Origin: Algoriphagus algorifonticola
GTDB taxonomy: Bacteria > Bacteroidota > Bacteroidia > Cytophagales > Cyclobacteriaceae
Length of the DNA stretch: 64,000 nt
Direction of reading: 5' to 3'
Assembly (NCBI RefSeq): GCF_007655305.1
Contig: NZ_VLOG01000064.1
Coordinates: 1 to 64,000, forward strand
In this document: positions 7,731 through 16,509 of the stretch, in pieces
Position numbering within the stretch: position 1 is the stretch's first letter
How the letters are laid out: every line of letters starts with the position of its first letter
The notes under the pieces: model-generated
The model's database searches: none
What the model was told of the DNA's origin: nothing
The model's input: the letters and a program-made list of their open reading frames with translations, nothing else
Made by a program: the position numbers and the translations under genes

Positions 7731-9653
7731 TTAAAAAAGAATTCTGACAGAGGAATTCCCTATTTCTAAAGGTGCATTTTTTTCTTGCTCGATCCATTCA
7801 TTTTCCTGCCAATATTCCACTTTAGAAAAAGAAGCATATTCATGCTTAATCATTCCCCTTTCAATATCAATTAAAAGCTCCAGTTCTGGGAAGAATAAGA
7901 GATTCTTTTCGAGGCTAAAGGCTTGCAGAGACTCAGGCCACTTTCCCCAGCCATTCAAAATTCTATTTGGCTTGACCTTGAAATCCAATTCCTCCACCGC
8001 AACTCCTTGATTCCAAGACTTCAGTGTCCATCCATCCCAATAATCCAAAGCAAAGCCTTTATCCCCTGCGTAAACAATCAGCTCGGCATTGGTTTTTGTC
8101 CAAGAATAAATCACCCGATTGCCTGCCCATAAAAATGTCAGGAAACAAGCTATATAAACTAGCCTCTTTTTAGGAAACAAATCCCAGCTAGCCCATATCA
8201 ACAAAAGGGCCCAAACACAAAACATGGTGAGAGGGAATATAGTCAGCTCATCCAGATTTGTGACTGGAAGATTTTTGAAAAGACTCAAAATCCACAACTC
8301 CAATTGAAAAAATGCATTCAGTATCCAACCCAAAAAGTCACTCAAAAAGGGAATCCAGCCTAGAATTAGAAAGGGAATCCCGATTTGCATGATCAAAAAA
8401 GTAAGAGGAATAATTAGAAGGTTTGCCGGTAAAAACCAAACCGGAAAGCTATGAAAATAAAAAACTGTCAGTGGAAAGGTTGCTAACTGAGCTGCAATGG
8501 AAACGGCTGCCAATTGCCATAAGTACTCAATCCAAGAAGAAGACGGGAGCCACCATCTGGTGATCAAAGGCTGTAATAAAACGATACCCAATACAGCAAC
8601 ATAAGAAAGCTGAAACCCAACTTCAAATAGTACCTCAGGGTCAAAAGCGATCATTAAGATGGCCGAAAATGCAAGAACATTAAAAATTGACGGTTTTCTG
8701 TCTCTCATTTGTCCCAAGGTAATCAGGGTAAACATGACAGAAGCCCTAACGACAGAAGGTGAAAATCCGGTTATCAGGGCGTACAACCAAATGATCATCA
8801 CTACTCCCATGAGATATAGCTTGAGCTTACCACCTTTCAGTTTAAATGGCTTTACCAGAAATAGAAAAACAGAGACTAAAATCCCAACATGCAATCCTGA
8901 AACGGCCAATACATGCATAACTCCTGCATCTGCAAATTCGGCTCTGATATTTTTATCCAATGCATCTTTTTGACCAAGTAACAAAGCCTTTGCCACTTTT
9001 TGAGCCTGTGGATCAGCTAATTTCGATTGAATCAAATTCGCCAATCCCTGTTTCCAATGAATGGGGGAAAGCCAGGTATTTGAAGTTGGATGATTATCTA
9101 TGACCTTCAGACCTACTGGATGAAAAAGGGTATAATGGATGTTCCTTTTCTGAAGAAAGGCTTTATAATCGAATTCTCCAGGGTTCTTTGGTTCTTGGAT
9201 AAGTTCTGCTTCTTTTTCGATAAAAAGAATTTTCCCCGGAGTCAAGGTTATTGAATCCTGATGATAGAGCAAGATTTTTTCGCTCGAATTGATCCATTTT
9301 TCATCTTTTTGATAAGCGTGAACCTGAAGCAGATTTTGTTTGGACCTGGGCTTTTCGACATCAAACTGTAAAACTTCTGCAATAAATGGAGTACCGAGTA
9401 TAGTTTCCTCAGAATCCGACTTTTGATGAAGCTGGATTACAAAAACTCCTGCCAGAATAAGTTGAACATAGGCTAATGGAGTCAACCATGTCCGATTTTT
9501 TAAAAACAGTATAATAGCTACATAAATGAGCCATAAGACGCCCATCACCCCTCCCAACCAAATCGACAAAATGGGACTTACTTGATACCCCAAGGCTAGA
9601 CCAAGCAGTAAAAAAATCAAGTATCTCAAAAAAGGGAATTCTGAAAATCTCAT
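7731..9653 (-). CDS. ComEC/Rec2-family DNA uptake channel, without beta-lactamase domain
   Basis: This is an inner-membrane protein of the ComEC/Rec2 family, which imports single-stranded DNA during natural transformation. Three N-terminal membrane spans are followed by a soluble OB-like region (about residues 90-190), then the competence domain with GVMHVLAVSGLHVGILVS near 245 and PSVVRASVMFTL near 300, and many further hydrophobic segments. It is 640 aa and ends in a short soluble tail, so it lacks the C-terminal metallo-beta-lactamase-like domain of Bacillus ComEC, as I recall for many Bacteroidota homologues. No other competence gene is nearby. Confidence 0.92.
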   Translation of the reverse strand: MRFSEFPFLRYLIFLLLGLALGYQVSPILSIWLGGVMGVLWLIYVAIILFLKNRTWLTPLAYVQLILAGVFVIQLHQKSDSEETILGTPFIAEVLQFDVEKPRSKQNLLQVHAYQKDEKWINSSEKILLYHQDSITLTPGKILFIEKEAELIQEPKNPGEFDYKAFLQKRNIHYTLFHPVGLKVIDNHPTSNTWLSPIHWKQGLANLIQSKLADPQAQKVAKALLLGQKDALDKNIRAEFADAGVMHVLAVSGLHVGILVSVFLFLVKPFKLKGGKLKLYLMGVVMIIWLYALITGFSPSVVRASVMFTLITLGQMRDRKPSIFNVLAFSAILMIAFDPEVLFEVGFQLSYVAVLGIVLLQPLITRWWLPSSSWIEYLWQLAAVSIAAQLATFPLTVFYFHSFPVWFLPANLLIIPLTFLIMQIGIPFLILGWIPFLSDFLGWILNAFFQLELWILSLFKNLPVTNLDELTIFPLTMFCVWALLLIWASWDLFPKKRLVYIACFLTFLWAGNRVIYSWTKTNAELIVYAGDKGFALDYWDGWTLKSWNQGVAVEELDFKVKPNRILNGWGKWPESLQAFSLEKNLLFFPELELLIDIERGMIKHEYASFSKVEYWQENEWIEQEKNAPLEIGNSSVRILF

Positions 9654-9736
9654 AGCTTAAAAATTAACTCTTAAGTTAAAGAATTTACAGTAAAAAAATT
9701 GCTCCATAAAAGAGCTAAAATTTAAGCGTGGGAAAA

Positions 9737-10306
9737 TTAGAATCTATACCCGAGACTAAACCCTCCATTTAGTTCAATTCTGGTAAATCGCTCAGCTACT
9801 TCATCACTAAATCCGCGGGCAATACTCACATAAGGCCCAAAAGCAAAATGGTCTGATACTTCCCATTTGTAACCAGCTCCTGCGCCCAACATAAACGAAT
9901 TCATATTTGTGACCCTTACGCCCCCATCAGAAGGTTCTTCAAATTCACCAAAACGCAATTTTGCCAAGGGGTAAATAAAGAATCTCCCATTCAGGTTGTT
10001 GCCAAAATAAAAATTCATAGCAGCCTGAACAGAATTGGTTTTGTAATTTTTACCCTGGCCCTCTGAATTGTAGCCAAACCGGTCATTGAACATGATCTGT
10101 AAATCCAAAGCATGCTCATCAGACAGAAACTTTTCGTATCCTACCTCAATAGATCCCAGCGCAATCAAGTTTAGAAAATTGACTTTGACCTCATTCGAAT
10201 AGACGGATCTGCTTCCAATCCCTGAACTGCTGGAAATCACCTGCTGTGCCTCTGCCGTGAGTCCTAAAATGGCTGTAAGTAGTATACCCAATAATACCTT
10301 TCTCAT
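9737..10306 (-). CDS. Small outer-membrane beta-barrel-like protein
   Basis: This 189-aa protein begins with a clear signal peptide (MRKVLLGILLTAILGLTAEA, cleavage likely before QQ). Alternating hydrophobic/polar strands follow, and it ends in an aromatic C-terminus (NGGFSLGYRF, final Phe), which is the outer-membrane insertion signal of barrel proteins. It resembles the DUF3575/OmpW-like small barrels of Bacteroidota, but I cannot assign a named family. Function is unknown. It sits alone between comEC and the GNAT gene. Confidence 0.75.
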   Translation of the reverse strand: MRKVLLGILLTAILGLTAEAQQVISSSSGIGSRSVYSNEVKVNFLNLIALGSIEVGYEKFLSDEHALDLQIMFNDRFGYNSEGQGKNYKTNSVQAAMNFYFGNNLNGRFFIYPLAKLRFGEFEEPSDGGVRVTNMNSFMLGAGAGYKWEVSDHFAFGPYVSIARGFSDEVAERFTRIELNGGFSLGYRF

Positions 10307-10333
10307 ATTTCTAAATTAAAATCTTATGTAACT

Positions 10334-10768
10334 CTATGCCAGCTCCATTTTATAGTGCTGAATCTCACATTCCTCAAACATTTCCCCAACTTTCTTGAAG
10401 CCAAACTTGGCATATAATGGAATTGCGGAAAGTTGAGCATGGAGATATCTGACTTTTCCGATGGCTTTTTCATTCACCATCAAATCCCTTAAAACTGCCG
10501 AGACCAATGCCTGACCTACTCCTCTGCCTCTAGCCTCTTTTAAAACAGCAAATCTCTCCAATTTAATTCCATAGGGAGTAAATCTATACCTTGCTGTTCC
10601 TACTGCTTTTCCATTCAGGGAAGCCAGAAAGTGGGTAGCCTCATCCTCAAATTGATCGTATTCATCTTCCGGATTGACTCCCTGCTCTATAACGAAAACT
10701 GTATGTCTTATGTTGAGAGCGAGATCCATCCCAGCTTTACCTGTCACTTTTTCTACCAGGAGACTCAT
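10334..10768 (-). CDS. GNAT family N-acetyltransferase
   Basis: This 144-aa single-domain acetyl-CoA-dependent acetyltransferase is similar in layout to ElaA/YjcF-type proteins: an N-terminal IRHTVFVIEQGVNPEDEYDQFED segment, then VGTARYR, and the acetyl-CoA pyrophosphate loop RGRGVGQALVS near residues 88-98. The C-terminal IPLYAKFGFKKVGEMFEECEIQH is typical. The acceptor is not predictable. Its start overlaps the 3' end of phoH by 32 bases, so it is in the same transcript and likely coupled. Confidence 0.9.
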   Translation of the reverse strand: MSLLVEKVTGKAGMDLALNIRHTVFVIEQGVNPEDEYDQFEDEATHFLASLNGKAVGTARYRFTPYGIKLERFAVLKEARGRGVGQALVSAVLRDLMVNEKAIGKVRYLHAQLSAIPLYAKFGFKKVGEMFEECEIQHYKMELA

Positions 10769-11726
10769 TTTTAATCTGATCTTTTTCTGCTTGATTTTTT
10801 TCGTATGCTTCGATGATCGCTTTCACCAATTTATGCCTGATCACATCCTTTCCACTCAGGTTGACTATACCAATACCTTTGACATCCTTTAGAATTCTCA
10901 AGGCCTCTGACAAACCTGATTTTTGTCTTACAGGCAAGTCAACTTGAGTTTGATCCCCAGTAATAATCACCTTTGAATTAGGTCCCATACGGGTTAAGAA
11001 CATCTTAATTTGCTCAGAGGTGGTATTTTGAGCTTCATCCAGCAAGACAAAAGCGTCATGTAGAGTCCTTCCCCTCATATAGGCTAATGGAGCAATTTCG
11101 ATTACTCTTGTTTCCTGATAATATTTCAGTTTTTCCGGTGGCACCATATCCTGAAGGGCATCGTAAATCGGCCTAAGATATGGATCTAGCTTTTCCTGTA
11201 GATCTCCGGGCAAAAACCCAAGATTTTCTCCAGCTTCGACCGCAGGCCGGGTGATGATTATCCTCTTTACTTCCCTGTTTTTCAAGGCTCGTACTGCAAG
11301 AGCAACGGCTATGTAGGTTTTTCCGGTTCCTGCCGGCCCCAAGGCAAATACCAGATCATTTTTAACGGCAGCTTCAACAAGTTTTCGCTGATTGGGAGAT
11401 TTTGGCTTGATGACCAAGCCTTTGTTTCCAAAGACAATTACCTGATCTCTGTTTGCTTCTTCGAAAGGAACCCCTTCAACGTCCAAATAATCTTTGACAT
11501 TTTCAGGAGTCAAGTGACCAAATCTATCTACATGTTCCAGCAATAAATTGATCAGGTTATTAATCCTCAGAATTTCAGGCGCTCCTCCTTGAATGCGGAT
11601 TTCATTTCCGCGGGAAATTATTTTGGATTGAGGAAATGCTTGTGCCAATTGGCGAATATTTTCATTAGCTTGACCTAAAAACTCGGCCAGTGGCACATTT
11701 TCCAGTGTAATTACTTTTTCTACCAA
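10737..11726 (-). CDS. PhoH-like ATPase
   Basis: This 329-aa cytosolic P-loop ATPase of the PhoH/PhoL family is linked in other bacteria to RNA metabolism and ribosome maturation, often next to ybeY. Walker A GPAGTGKTYIAVALAVRAL lies near residue 134 and Walker B VLLDEAQNTT near 227, followed by ITGDQTQVDLP. The N-terminal 90 residues form the small regulatory/KH-like part. The last residues are charged and overlap the GNAT gene. ybeY is not in the neighbourhood. The gene is divergent from the SAM hydroxide adenosyltransferase gene. Confidence 0.94.
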   Translation of the reverse strand: MVEKVITLENVPLAEFLGQANENIRQLAQAFPQSKIISRGNEIRIQGGAPEILRINNLINLLLEHVDRFGHLTPENVKDYLDVEGVPFEEANRDQVIVFGNKGLVIKPKSPNQRKLVEAAVKNDLVFALGPAGTGKTYIAVALAVRALKNREVKRIIITRPAVEAGENLGFLPGDLQEKLDPYLRPIYDALQDMVPPEKLKYYQETRVIEIAPLAYMRGRTLHDAFVLLDEAQNTTSEQIKMFLTRMGPNSKVIITGDQTQVDLPVRQKSGLSEALRILKDVKGIGIVNLSGKDVIRHKLVKAIIEAYEKNQAEKDQIKNESPGRKSDR

Positions 11727-11749
11727 ACTGTTTCTTTGATTAAATATGC

Positions 11750-11781
11750 TTGAGAGGGTACCGATAAAATTTCTATTTTTG
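11750..11781 (+). promoter_or_regulatory. Candidate promoter for the SAM hydroxide adenosyltransferase operon
   Basis: A TTG (11750-11752) and a perfect -7 box TATTTTTG (11774-11781) are separated by 21 bases, matching the Bacteroidota consensus TTG-N17-23-TAnnTTTG. The predicted start site would be near 11788, leaving a leader of about 40 bases before the ATG at 11830. Confidence 0.6.
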
Positions 11782-11829
11782 TCCCTGCCCCCACTAACAA
11801 AAGTACATAATTTTAATTGACTTGCTTCT

Positions 11830-12600
11830 ATGGCATTAGTGACATTCCTCTCTGATTTTGGGGATAAAGATTATTACGTTCCTGCGGTGAAAGCCAAAAT
11901 GTTGGCCATCAATCCGCAATTGAATATTATAGACATCTCTCATAATATTGACACCTTTGATTTAGCTCATGCTGCCTTTATTTTGAAGGCTACTTTTCGG
12001 GATTTCCCAAAAGGCACCGTTCATTTGGTAGCTATCAATACAACCGGAAACATGACACAAGGTAATATAGGGGTTAAATTGGAGGAGCATATTTTTATCG
12101 GCCCGAATAATGGAATCTTAAGTTTGTTGGCAGATCATGATCCTGGGATCATGGTTCAGTTTGCAGATATACACCTGAAAGACACCTCCTTCCCAACCAA
12201 AGATATTTTGGCTCCCATTGCAGCAAAAGTTGCCTCTGGAGCAGCAATTCACGACTTCGGCGGACCATTGTCAAACTTCCGAAAGTTGATGCCACGCAAT
12301 CCTAAAGCCACGAGAGAGCAAATCATCGGCCATGTCATGCGGGTAGATCGATATGGCAATTTGATTACCAACATTCCGAAAGATATTTTCGAGAAACTCA
12401 ACCCAGGAAGCTTTACCATAGAATTTGGAAGAGAAAGTTTGGACAGGCTACACAAAGGTTGTGATCAGGTCGAGCCTGGTGATTGCTTTGCATTCTTCAA
12501 TAGCTTGGATCTTTTAGAAATAGGGATCAACCATGGTCATGGAGGAAATCTATTGGGGTTGAAATTTGAGAGCGTGGTGTACATTAATTTCAATCCATAG
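11830..12600 (+). CDS. SAM hydroxide adenosyltransferase (DUF62 family)
   Basis: This 256-aa protein belongs to the family that includes fluorinase, chlorinase and the common hydroxide-using SAM hydrolases, which split S-adenosylmethionine into adenosine and methionine. Family marks are the N-terminal LSDFGDKDYYVPAVKAKML (the catalytic Asp region), DISHNIDTFDLAHAAFIL, FIGPNNGILS, RVDRYGNLITNI and the C-terminal NHGHGGNLLGLK. The halogenase-specific insertion is not evident, so the hydroxide type is the better guess. It is followed after three bases by a small ABM monooxygenase gene. Confidence 0.9.
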   Translation: MALVTFLSDFGDKDYYVPAVKAKMLAINPQLNIIDISHNIDTFDLAHAAFILKATFRDFPKGTVHLVAINTTGNMTQGNIGVKLEEHIFIGPNNGILSLLADHDPGIMVQFADIHLKDTSFPTKDILAPIAAKVASGAAIHDFGGPLSNFRKLMPRNPKATREQIIGHVMRVDRYGNLITNIPKDIFEKLNPGSFTIEFGRESLDRLHKGCDQVEPGDCFAFFNSLDLLEIGINHGHGGNLLGLKFESVVYINFNP

Positions 12601-12603
12601 GCT

Positions 12604-12903
12604 ATGCTGATTCGAGTGGTAAGGATGACTTTTCAGGAGGACAAGGTTGAGGCCTTTTTGGAAAATTTTGAAAGTCATAAAAAAAGTATTCGAAATTTTC
12701 CCGGTTGCAGGCATTTGGAACTATGGCGCGATGAAAATAAAAAAAATATTTTCATGACCTATTCGCACTGGGAGAGTGAATCCGCCTTAAATCAATACCG
12801 TGATTCTGAGTTATTTAAATCAGTCTGGGCTTTTACAAAAAGCCTCTTTTCTGACAAGCCTGTAGCATTTAGCTCAAAAAAATTACAGGAAGTGCCTGAA
12901 TAG
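12604..12903 (+). CDS. Antibiotic biosynthesis monooxygenase (ABM) domain protein
   Basis: This 99-aa single ABM dimeric alpha/beta-barrel protein has the typical MLIRVVRMTFQEDKVEAFLENF strand-helix start, a central FPGCRHLELWRDENKKNIFMTYSHWESESALNQYRDSELF and a C-terminal helix. Such proteins are cofactor-free monooxygenases or isomerase-like dimers (YgiN/LsrG type), and the substrate is unknown. It follows the DUF62 gene by three bases, so it is co-transcribed. It is the last protein gene before the tRNA-Leu region. Confidence 0.85.
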   Translation: MLIRVVRMTFQEDKVEAFLENFESHKKSIRNFPGCRHLELWRDENKKNIFMTYSHWESESALNQYRDSELFKSVWAFTKSLFSDKPVAFSSKKLQEVPE

Positions 12904-12970
12904 GGTTGTAGGAAAAAAAATTTGTACTCATATTTGCATCCCGTTCAGCAAGGGACGGAGAAATTGAAAT

Positions 12971-13035
12971 GTCCAAGTGGCGGACCTGTCCGCCGGAATT
13001 GAAAACAGAAATGATTTCAAAATACACTTGGGAAC
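12971..13035 (+). other. tRNA-like structured element upstream of tRNA-Leu
   Basis: The first 14 bases (GTCCAAGTGGCGGA) match the start of the tRNA-Leu 89 bases downstream (GCCCAGGTGGCGGA) at 12 positions. CCAAGTG (12973-12979) pairs with CACTTGG (13025-13031) like an acceptor stem. Inside are a perfect 7-bp hairpin (GGCGGAC-ct-GTCCGCC) and a weak GAAA/TTTC hairpin. No anticodon arm or T-arm consensus exists, so it cannot be a working tRNA. It is probably a decayed tRNA-Leu copy or a folded leader of the tRNA transcript. Confidence 0.5.
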
Positions 13036-13059
13036 AAAATTTCCGCTTAAAAGCACCAT

Positions 13060-13143
13060 GCCCAGGTGGCGGAATTGGTAGACGCGTTGGTCTCAAACAC
13101 CAATGAGGTTACACTCGTGCCGGTTCGACTCCGGCCCTGGGTA
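13060..13143 (+). tRNA. trnL: tRNA-Leu, anticodon CAA
   Basis: This is a class II cloverleaf of 84 bases. The acceptor stem GCCCAGG pairs with CCTGGGT (closing G-U), with discriminator A at 13143. The D-arm is GGCGGAATTGGTAGACGCG. The anticodon stem TTGGT/ACCAA encloses loop CTCAAAC with anticodon CAA (decodes UUG). The long variable arm TGAGGTTACACTCGT is typical of leucine tRNAs, and the T-arm is CCGGTTCGACTCCGG. The 3' CCA is not encoded (CAA follows). Confidence 0.97.
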
Positions 13144-13149
13144 CAAAGA

Positions 13150-13180
13150 AGCTCGCAGAAATGCGGGCTTTTTTTGTTTT
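13150..13180 (+). terminator. Terminator of tRNA-Leu
   Basis: An 8-bp stem AGCTCGCA/TGCGGGCT (one T-G pair) with a GAAA tetraloop is followed by seven T. It begins seven bases after the tRNA and ends its transcript. Confidence 0.85.
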
Positions 13181-13182
13181 TT

Positions 13183-13402
13183 GGCTAAAGCCAGTAAACT
13201 CTTGTGGAAATATTTATGAAAGGGCTAAAGCGCCGCTCTTATTTTTATTTATTCTTCAAAAATAATCTAGAACAGGCTAGAGTAATTCTCCTACTTTTTT
13301 TGTGTCAACCCTCAACAACAATCAAAGAGGATGGGGAAAATTACCACCAGCTTCAGCTGGTGGCTCTAGAATAAAATTTATAGTAGTTGGGCTTTAGCCC
13401 GT
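13183..13402. repeat. REP-like palindromic element
   Basis: The region holds a set of short palindromes without an open frame: GGCTAAAGCC at 13183-13192, GGGCTAAAGCGCC at 13223-13235, CTAGaacaggCTAG near 13267, a perfect 9-bp hairpin CCACCAGCT-tc-AGCTGGTGG at 13344-13363, and GGGCTTTAGCCC at 13389-13400. The GGGCTAAAGCCC motif occurs in opposite orientation towards the two ends. This resembles REP/BIME elements mobilised by RAYT transposases; no transposase is present here. Confidence 0.6.
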
Positions 13403-14089
13403 AAAGTAAGCCTCCAACTCACTCATCATCGCTTCTTTCTCCTGAAGATCACGGATGATTTTGCCTTTTTCCAACAATACAATCCGATCACAAATCTCTG
13501 TCACATGATTCAAATCGTGAGATGAAATCAAGAAAGTAGTTCTGCTTTCTTCCTTTACTCTCAGAATCAACTTCTTTAATCTGATCTGGGAACTTGGATC
13601 TAAATTTTCAAAGGGTTCATCCAAAAAGACCACCTCAGGGTTACCCATCAAGGCAGCTGCAATTCCCACCTTTTTCAGGTTACCCTTCGAAAGGTCTCGG
13701 ATATATTTCTTTTTCCCCCGTATCTCATCATTGAAAAGTTCAGTGAATTTCCCCAAATGAACTTCCAAGTCAGCTTCTGACATCCCGTAAATCTTTCTCA
13801 AAGTCTGAAAATATTCATCCGGCGTGAGATATGCCAAAAGCATGTGTTCATCTAAATATGCTCCTGTAAATTTCTTCCACTCCTCATCCTGATTGACCTG
13901 ATGTCCATTGATAATCACAGTTCCATCCGTAGGCCTCACCAGGTCCAGCATAATTCTAAAAAGGGTGGTTTTACCAGCACCATTATTACCTACCAAACCA
14001 AAACACTCAGACGTTGAGATATCTAAAGTTTCTACATCCAATACTACTGCTTCTTTGTACTGTTTTTTAAGATTTTTGACACTGATCAT
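13394..14089 (-). CDS. ABC transporter ATP-binding protein
   Basis: This 231-aa ATPase subunit of an ABC-2-like exporter has Walker A VGNNGAGKTTLF near residue 34, signature LSKGNLKKVGIA near 130 (LSKGN rather than LSGGQ), Walker B VVFLDEPFENLDP near 150 and switch His in ISSHDLNH near 185. It should energise the membrane protein encoded directly upstream, with a four-base ATGA overlap. Its stop codon lies inside the GGGCTTTAGCCC palindrome of the adjacent REP-like element, so the last residues (about FTG) may derive from the repeat. The cargo is unknown. Confidence 0.94.
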   Translation of the reverse strand: MISVKNLKKQYKEAVVLDVETLDISTSECFGLVGNNGAGKTTLFRIMLDLVRPTDGTVIINGHQVNQDEEWKKFTGAYLDEHMLLAYLTPDEYFQTLRKIYGMSEADLEVHLGKFTELFNDEIRGKKKYIRDLSKGNLKKVGIAAALMGNPEVVFLDEPFENLDPSSQIRLKKLILRVKEESRTTFLISSHDLNHVTEICDRIVLLEKGKIIRDLQEKEAMMSELEAYFTG

Positions 14090-15573
14090 AATTCCTGTCT
14101 AAATGAAGATGAGATTTCGTATTTATTTTGCATGACACGCTGCACATTCAGTTTTGCCAAGGGTTTGAAGAAAATGATTCCCAAAATCCCACACACTGAC
14201 AAAGCAATCAGGCCAGCATAATCACTTACTAAAAAGGAGAAGGGTAAGTAAATCAAATAAGGCAATACCATCATTGGAATCACCATCAACCACTGGGCTG
14301 CACCTACTCCTTCGTAATTAAACATGGCTCCTTTATTCAAATCCATTGGCTTAGGCTTCCATAATGCCAGATAAATAATGGCATGAACCAAAATGCCCAC
14401 GTTGAAAAGGAAGGTAGCAAAGTGTACGGCAAGTATTTGCCATCCAAAATACACATAGGGTACAGAGGCTAGAAAGCAAACCACAGAAACGGAAATAAAA
14501 AGCAAATATTTACCGCGAATCAACTCCTCCACACCTCCTCTTCTATTGAGGAAGAAATCAAAATTCCCGGAGTTCCAACTTAAGAAAAGCTGCCCATACT
14601 GGATCATAAATATTCCGGTGATGAATACTCCTACAAAAATGAATATCGTGGAAATACCCTCATCAGACGCGTAAACTGGATTGGTATAAAAAATCAATCC
14701 ATACAATAAAAAGAATCCGGAAAGCATTAGATATGTCCGGCTTTTCTTATGTCGAATGATCAGTTTCCACTCCAGGTTAGCCATTTCGCCTGCCAATCCA
14801 AATCTGGAAAAGAAACCAATGGATTGATCCGTAAAGCGAACATTTTCTTCTGACGATAAATCCTCCAAATAAGCATTGTTGAAATGATATTTAAAGCAAA
14901 GCCAGTAGCTAGCTACAAAAAGGATAGCCAATACGATTACCGGAATTGGAGTTGATATGGATAAATCGAATACAGGCTTCATGATCTCTCCCAAGTTAAA
15001 CCAGCCCATATAGCTAGAGCCTGAACCTAAAAACAACACGGCTACCACGATGAGTAATCCTATTGTGGAATCTTCAAAACGCTGCTTGAACCATAGCATA
15101 AACCAATGCAAAATCCAGCTGGTCAATACAATAGAACCAATCCAGCCTATTAGCCCAACTGCATCTGAGGCTGGTAAGATTACTTGAACTCCAAAGGGTA
15201 AAAACAACAACAGCGCAATGGCATTAATTGGAGAAATAAAAGAACGGAGCAAAAGAATGTGCATAATCTTGGATTTCCCTATGGGAAGATGCAGCAGACT
15301 CTCTAATTCGACAACCGGCAACTGCTGAATAAAATACCGGTACATAAACTCCCCGAGGAAAAAATAAATCAAGTAGCTATTAAGTACTGTAAGCGGATCT
15401 TGGCCCTCTGCCAACTTTTCAATGATTACTTTGAGCAGCAATCCTGCACCTAGAACATAAAGCAAAAGGAGTAATACAATGAATCCTAAAAAAATGTTGG
15501 TCAAAACACTCTTTGCAAAAGAGGTCGACCTCACACTTTTCAGAAATTGCAATCGAATCAATTCAAAAAACAT
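14086..15573 (-). CDS. ABC exporter membrane subunit, DUF5687-like
   Basis: This 495-aa integral membrane protein has about eleven to twelve hydrophobic segments, starting with one near residues 26-50. A large cytosolic loop around 225-275 carries charged residues (EDLSSEENVRFTDQS), and the C-terminal tail is cytosolic and basic. The layout and partner ATPase fit a Bacteroidota-specific ABC-2-type permease (I believe DUF5687). The substrate is unknown. It is the first gene of the two-gene transcript and divergent from the nitroreductase gene. Confidence 0.85.
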   Translation of the reverse strand: MFFELIRLQFLKSVRSTSFAKSVLTNIFLGFIVLLLLLYVLGAGLLLKVIIEKLAEGQDPLTVLNSYLIYFFLGEFMYRYFIQQLPVVELESLLHLPIGKSKIMHILLLRSFISPINAIALLLFLPFGVQVILPASDAVGLIGWIGSIVLTSWILHWFMLWFKQRFEDSTIGLLIVVAVLFLGSGSSYMGWFNLGEIMKPVFDLSISTPIPVIVLAILFVASYWLCFKYHFNNAYLEDLSSEENVRFTDQSIGFFSRFGLAGEMANLEWKLIIRHKKSRTYLMLSGFFLLYGLIFYTNPVYASDEGISTIFIFVGVFITGIFMIQYGQLFLSWNSGNFDFFLNRRGGVEELIRGKYLLFISVSVVCFLASVPYVYFGWQILAVHFATFLFNVGILVHAIIYLALWKPKPMDLNKGAMFNYEGVGAAQWLMVIPMMVLPYLIYLPFSFLVSDYAGLIALSVCGILGIIFFKPLAKLNVQRVMQNKYEISSSFRQEL

Positions 15574-15664
15574 CGGTAAATGGTTAGGGTTAAAATTTTA
15601 ACTTGCCTGAAATTATCAATAAAGCTGAAAAAAACAGTCTTTTAAAAATAGAGAAATCGGACAA

Positions 15665-16396
15665 ATGAAGAATACTTTACAGGAATTAAGATTTTTCGAG
15701 GCGGTAGAAGCAAGAAGGTCGGTCAGGATTTTTGATCAGGAAAGTGAATTTGACCATGACATAGTCCGACATTGCCTGGAAGCCGCTATCCTTTCTCCCA
15801 ATAGCTCAAACCTTCAGCTTTATCAGTTTGTGAGAGTTCCTGAATCTTCTCCTCTTAAAGATCAATTGGCCCAACTTTGCATGCGACAGAAAGCCGCTAC
15901 GACTGCTAGGGAATTGGTTGTCATCATCACACGAAGAGATCTTTGGAAATCCAGAGCAAAAGCTAACTATGATTTCATCCTAAATTCTCAACAAAATCAA
16001 TCTAAAAATAAAGTAAAACAGGCTGGTAATTATTACAAAAACCTGATCCCTAAACTATTTGGGAAATATCCGGGTTGGTCCCTACTCAAGAAACTCATCG
16101 CCTGGTGGGTAGGAATGCGCAGACCCATGGTACGGGAAGTTGGGGAAACCGAAGTGCGCATATCTGTTCATAAAAGTGCTGCCTTGGCTTCCATGACCTT
16201 CATGTTGGGGATGAAAGCTGCAGGATATGATACCTGTCCGATGGAGGGCTTTGACTCCAAACGTGTAAAAAAGCTCCTAGATCTACCCAAAGCAGCAGAA
16301 ATTTGTATGATTATAGGTTGTGGGAAAGGCCTTCCGGAAGGAATTTATGGCCCGAGATTTCGGTTACCTAGTTCGGAGTTGATAGTGGAGAAGTAA
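15665..16396 (+). CDS. Nitroreductase family protein
   Basis: This 243-aa FMN-dependent oxidoreductase of the nitroreductase fold starts with the FMN-phosphate motif EARRSVRIFDQ near residue 15 and has LSPNSSNLQLYQFVRV near 44. The C-terminal half has the family helix-turn (AALASMTFMLGMKAAGYDTCPMEGFD) and IIGCGKGLPEGIYGPRFR. A 50-residue insertion rich in Asn/Lys and aromatics (about 100-150) separates the halves, longer than in the standard NfsB type. The substrate is unknown. Confidence 0.9.
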   Translation: MKNTLQELRFFEAVEARRSVRIFDQESEFDHDIVRHCLEAAILSPNSSNLQLYQFVRVPESSPLKDQLAQLCMRQKAATTARELVVIITRRDLWKSRAKANYDFILNSQQNQSKNKVKQAGNYYKNLIPKLFGKYPGWSLLKKLIAWWVGMRRPMVREVGETEVRISVHKSAALASMTFMLGMKAAGYDTCPMEGFDSKRVKKLLDLPKAAEICMIIGCGKGLPEGIYGPRFRLPSSELIVEK

Positions 16397-16509
16397 AAAT
16401 CCAGTCTTTTCAGGATCATCGAGAGGCTTAATATTTGGAAAATGCACAATTCGAGATGACAGAGATAAATATTGAAGCTATCATTTGGGTCGCACTAAGT
16501 GCATTCGAA

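Noticed and set aside
12869..13096. 75-codon minus-strand frame over the tRNA-Leu region
   Set aside because: It runs antisense through the tRNA and its leader structure and shows no protein character.
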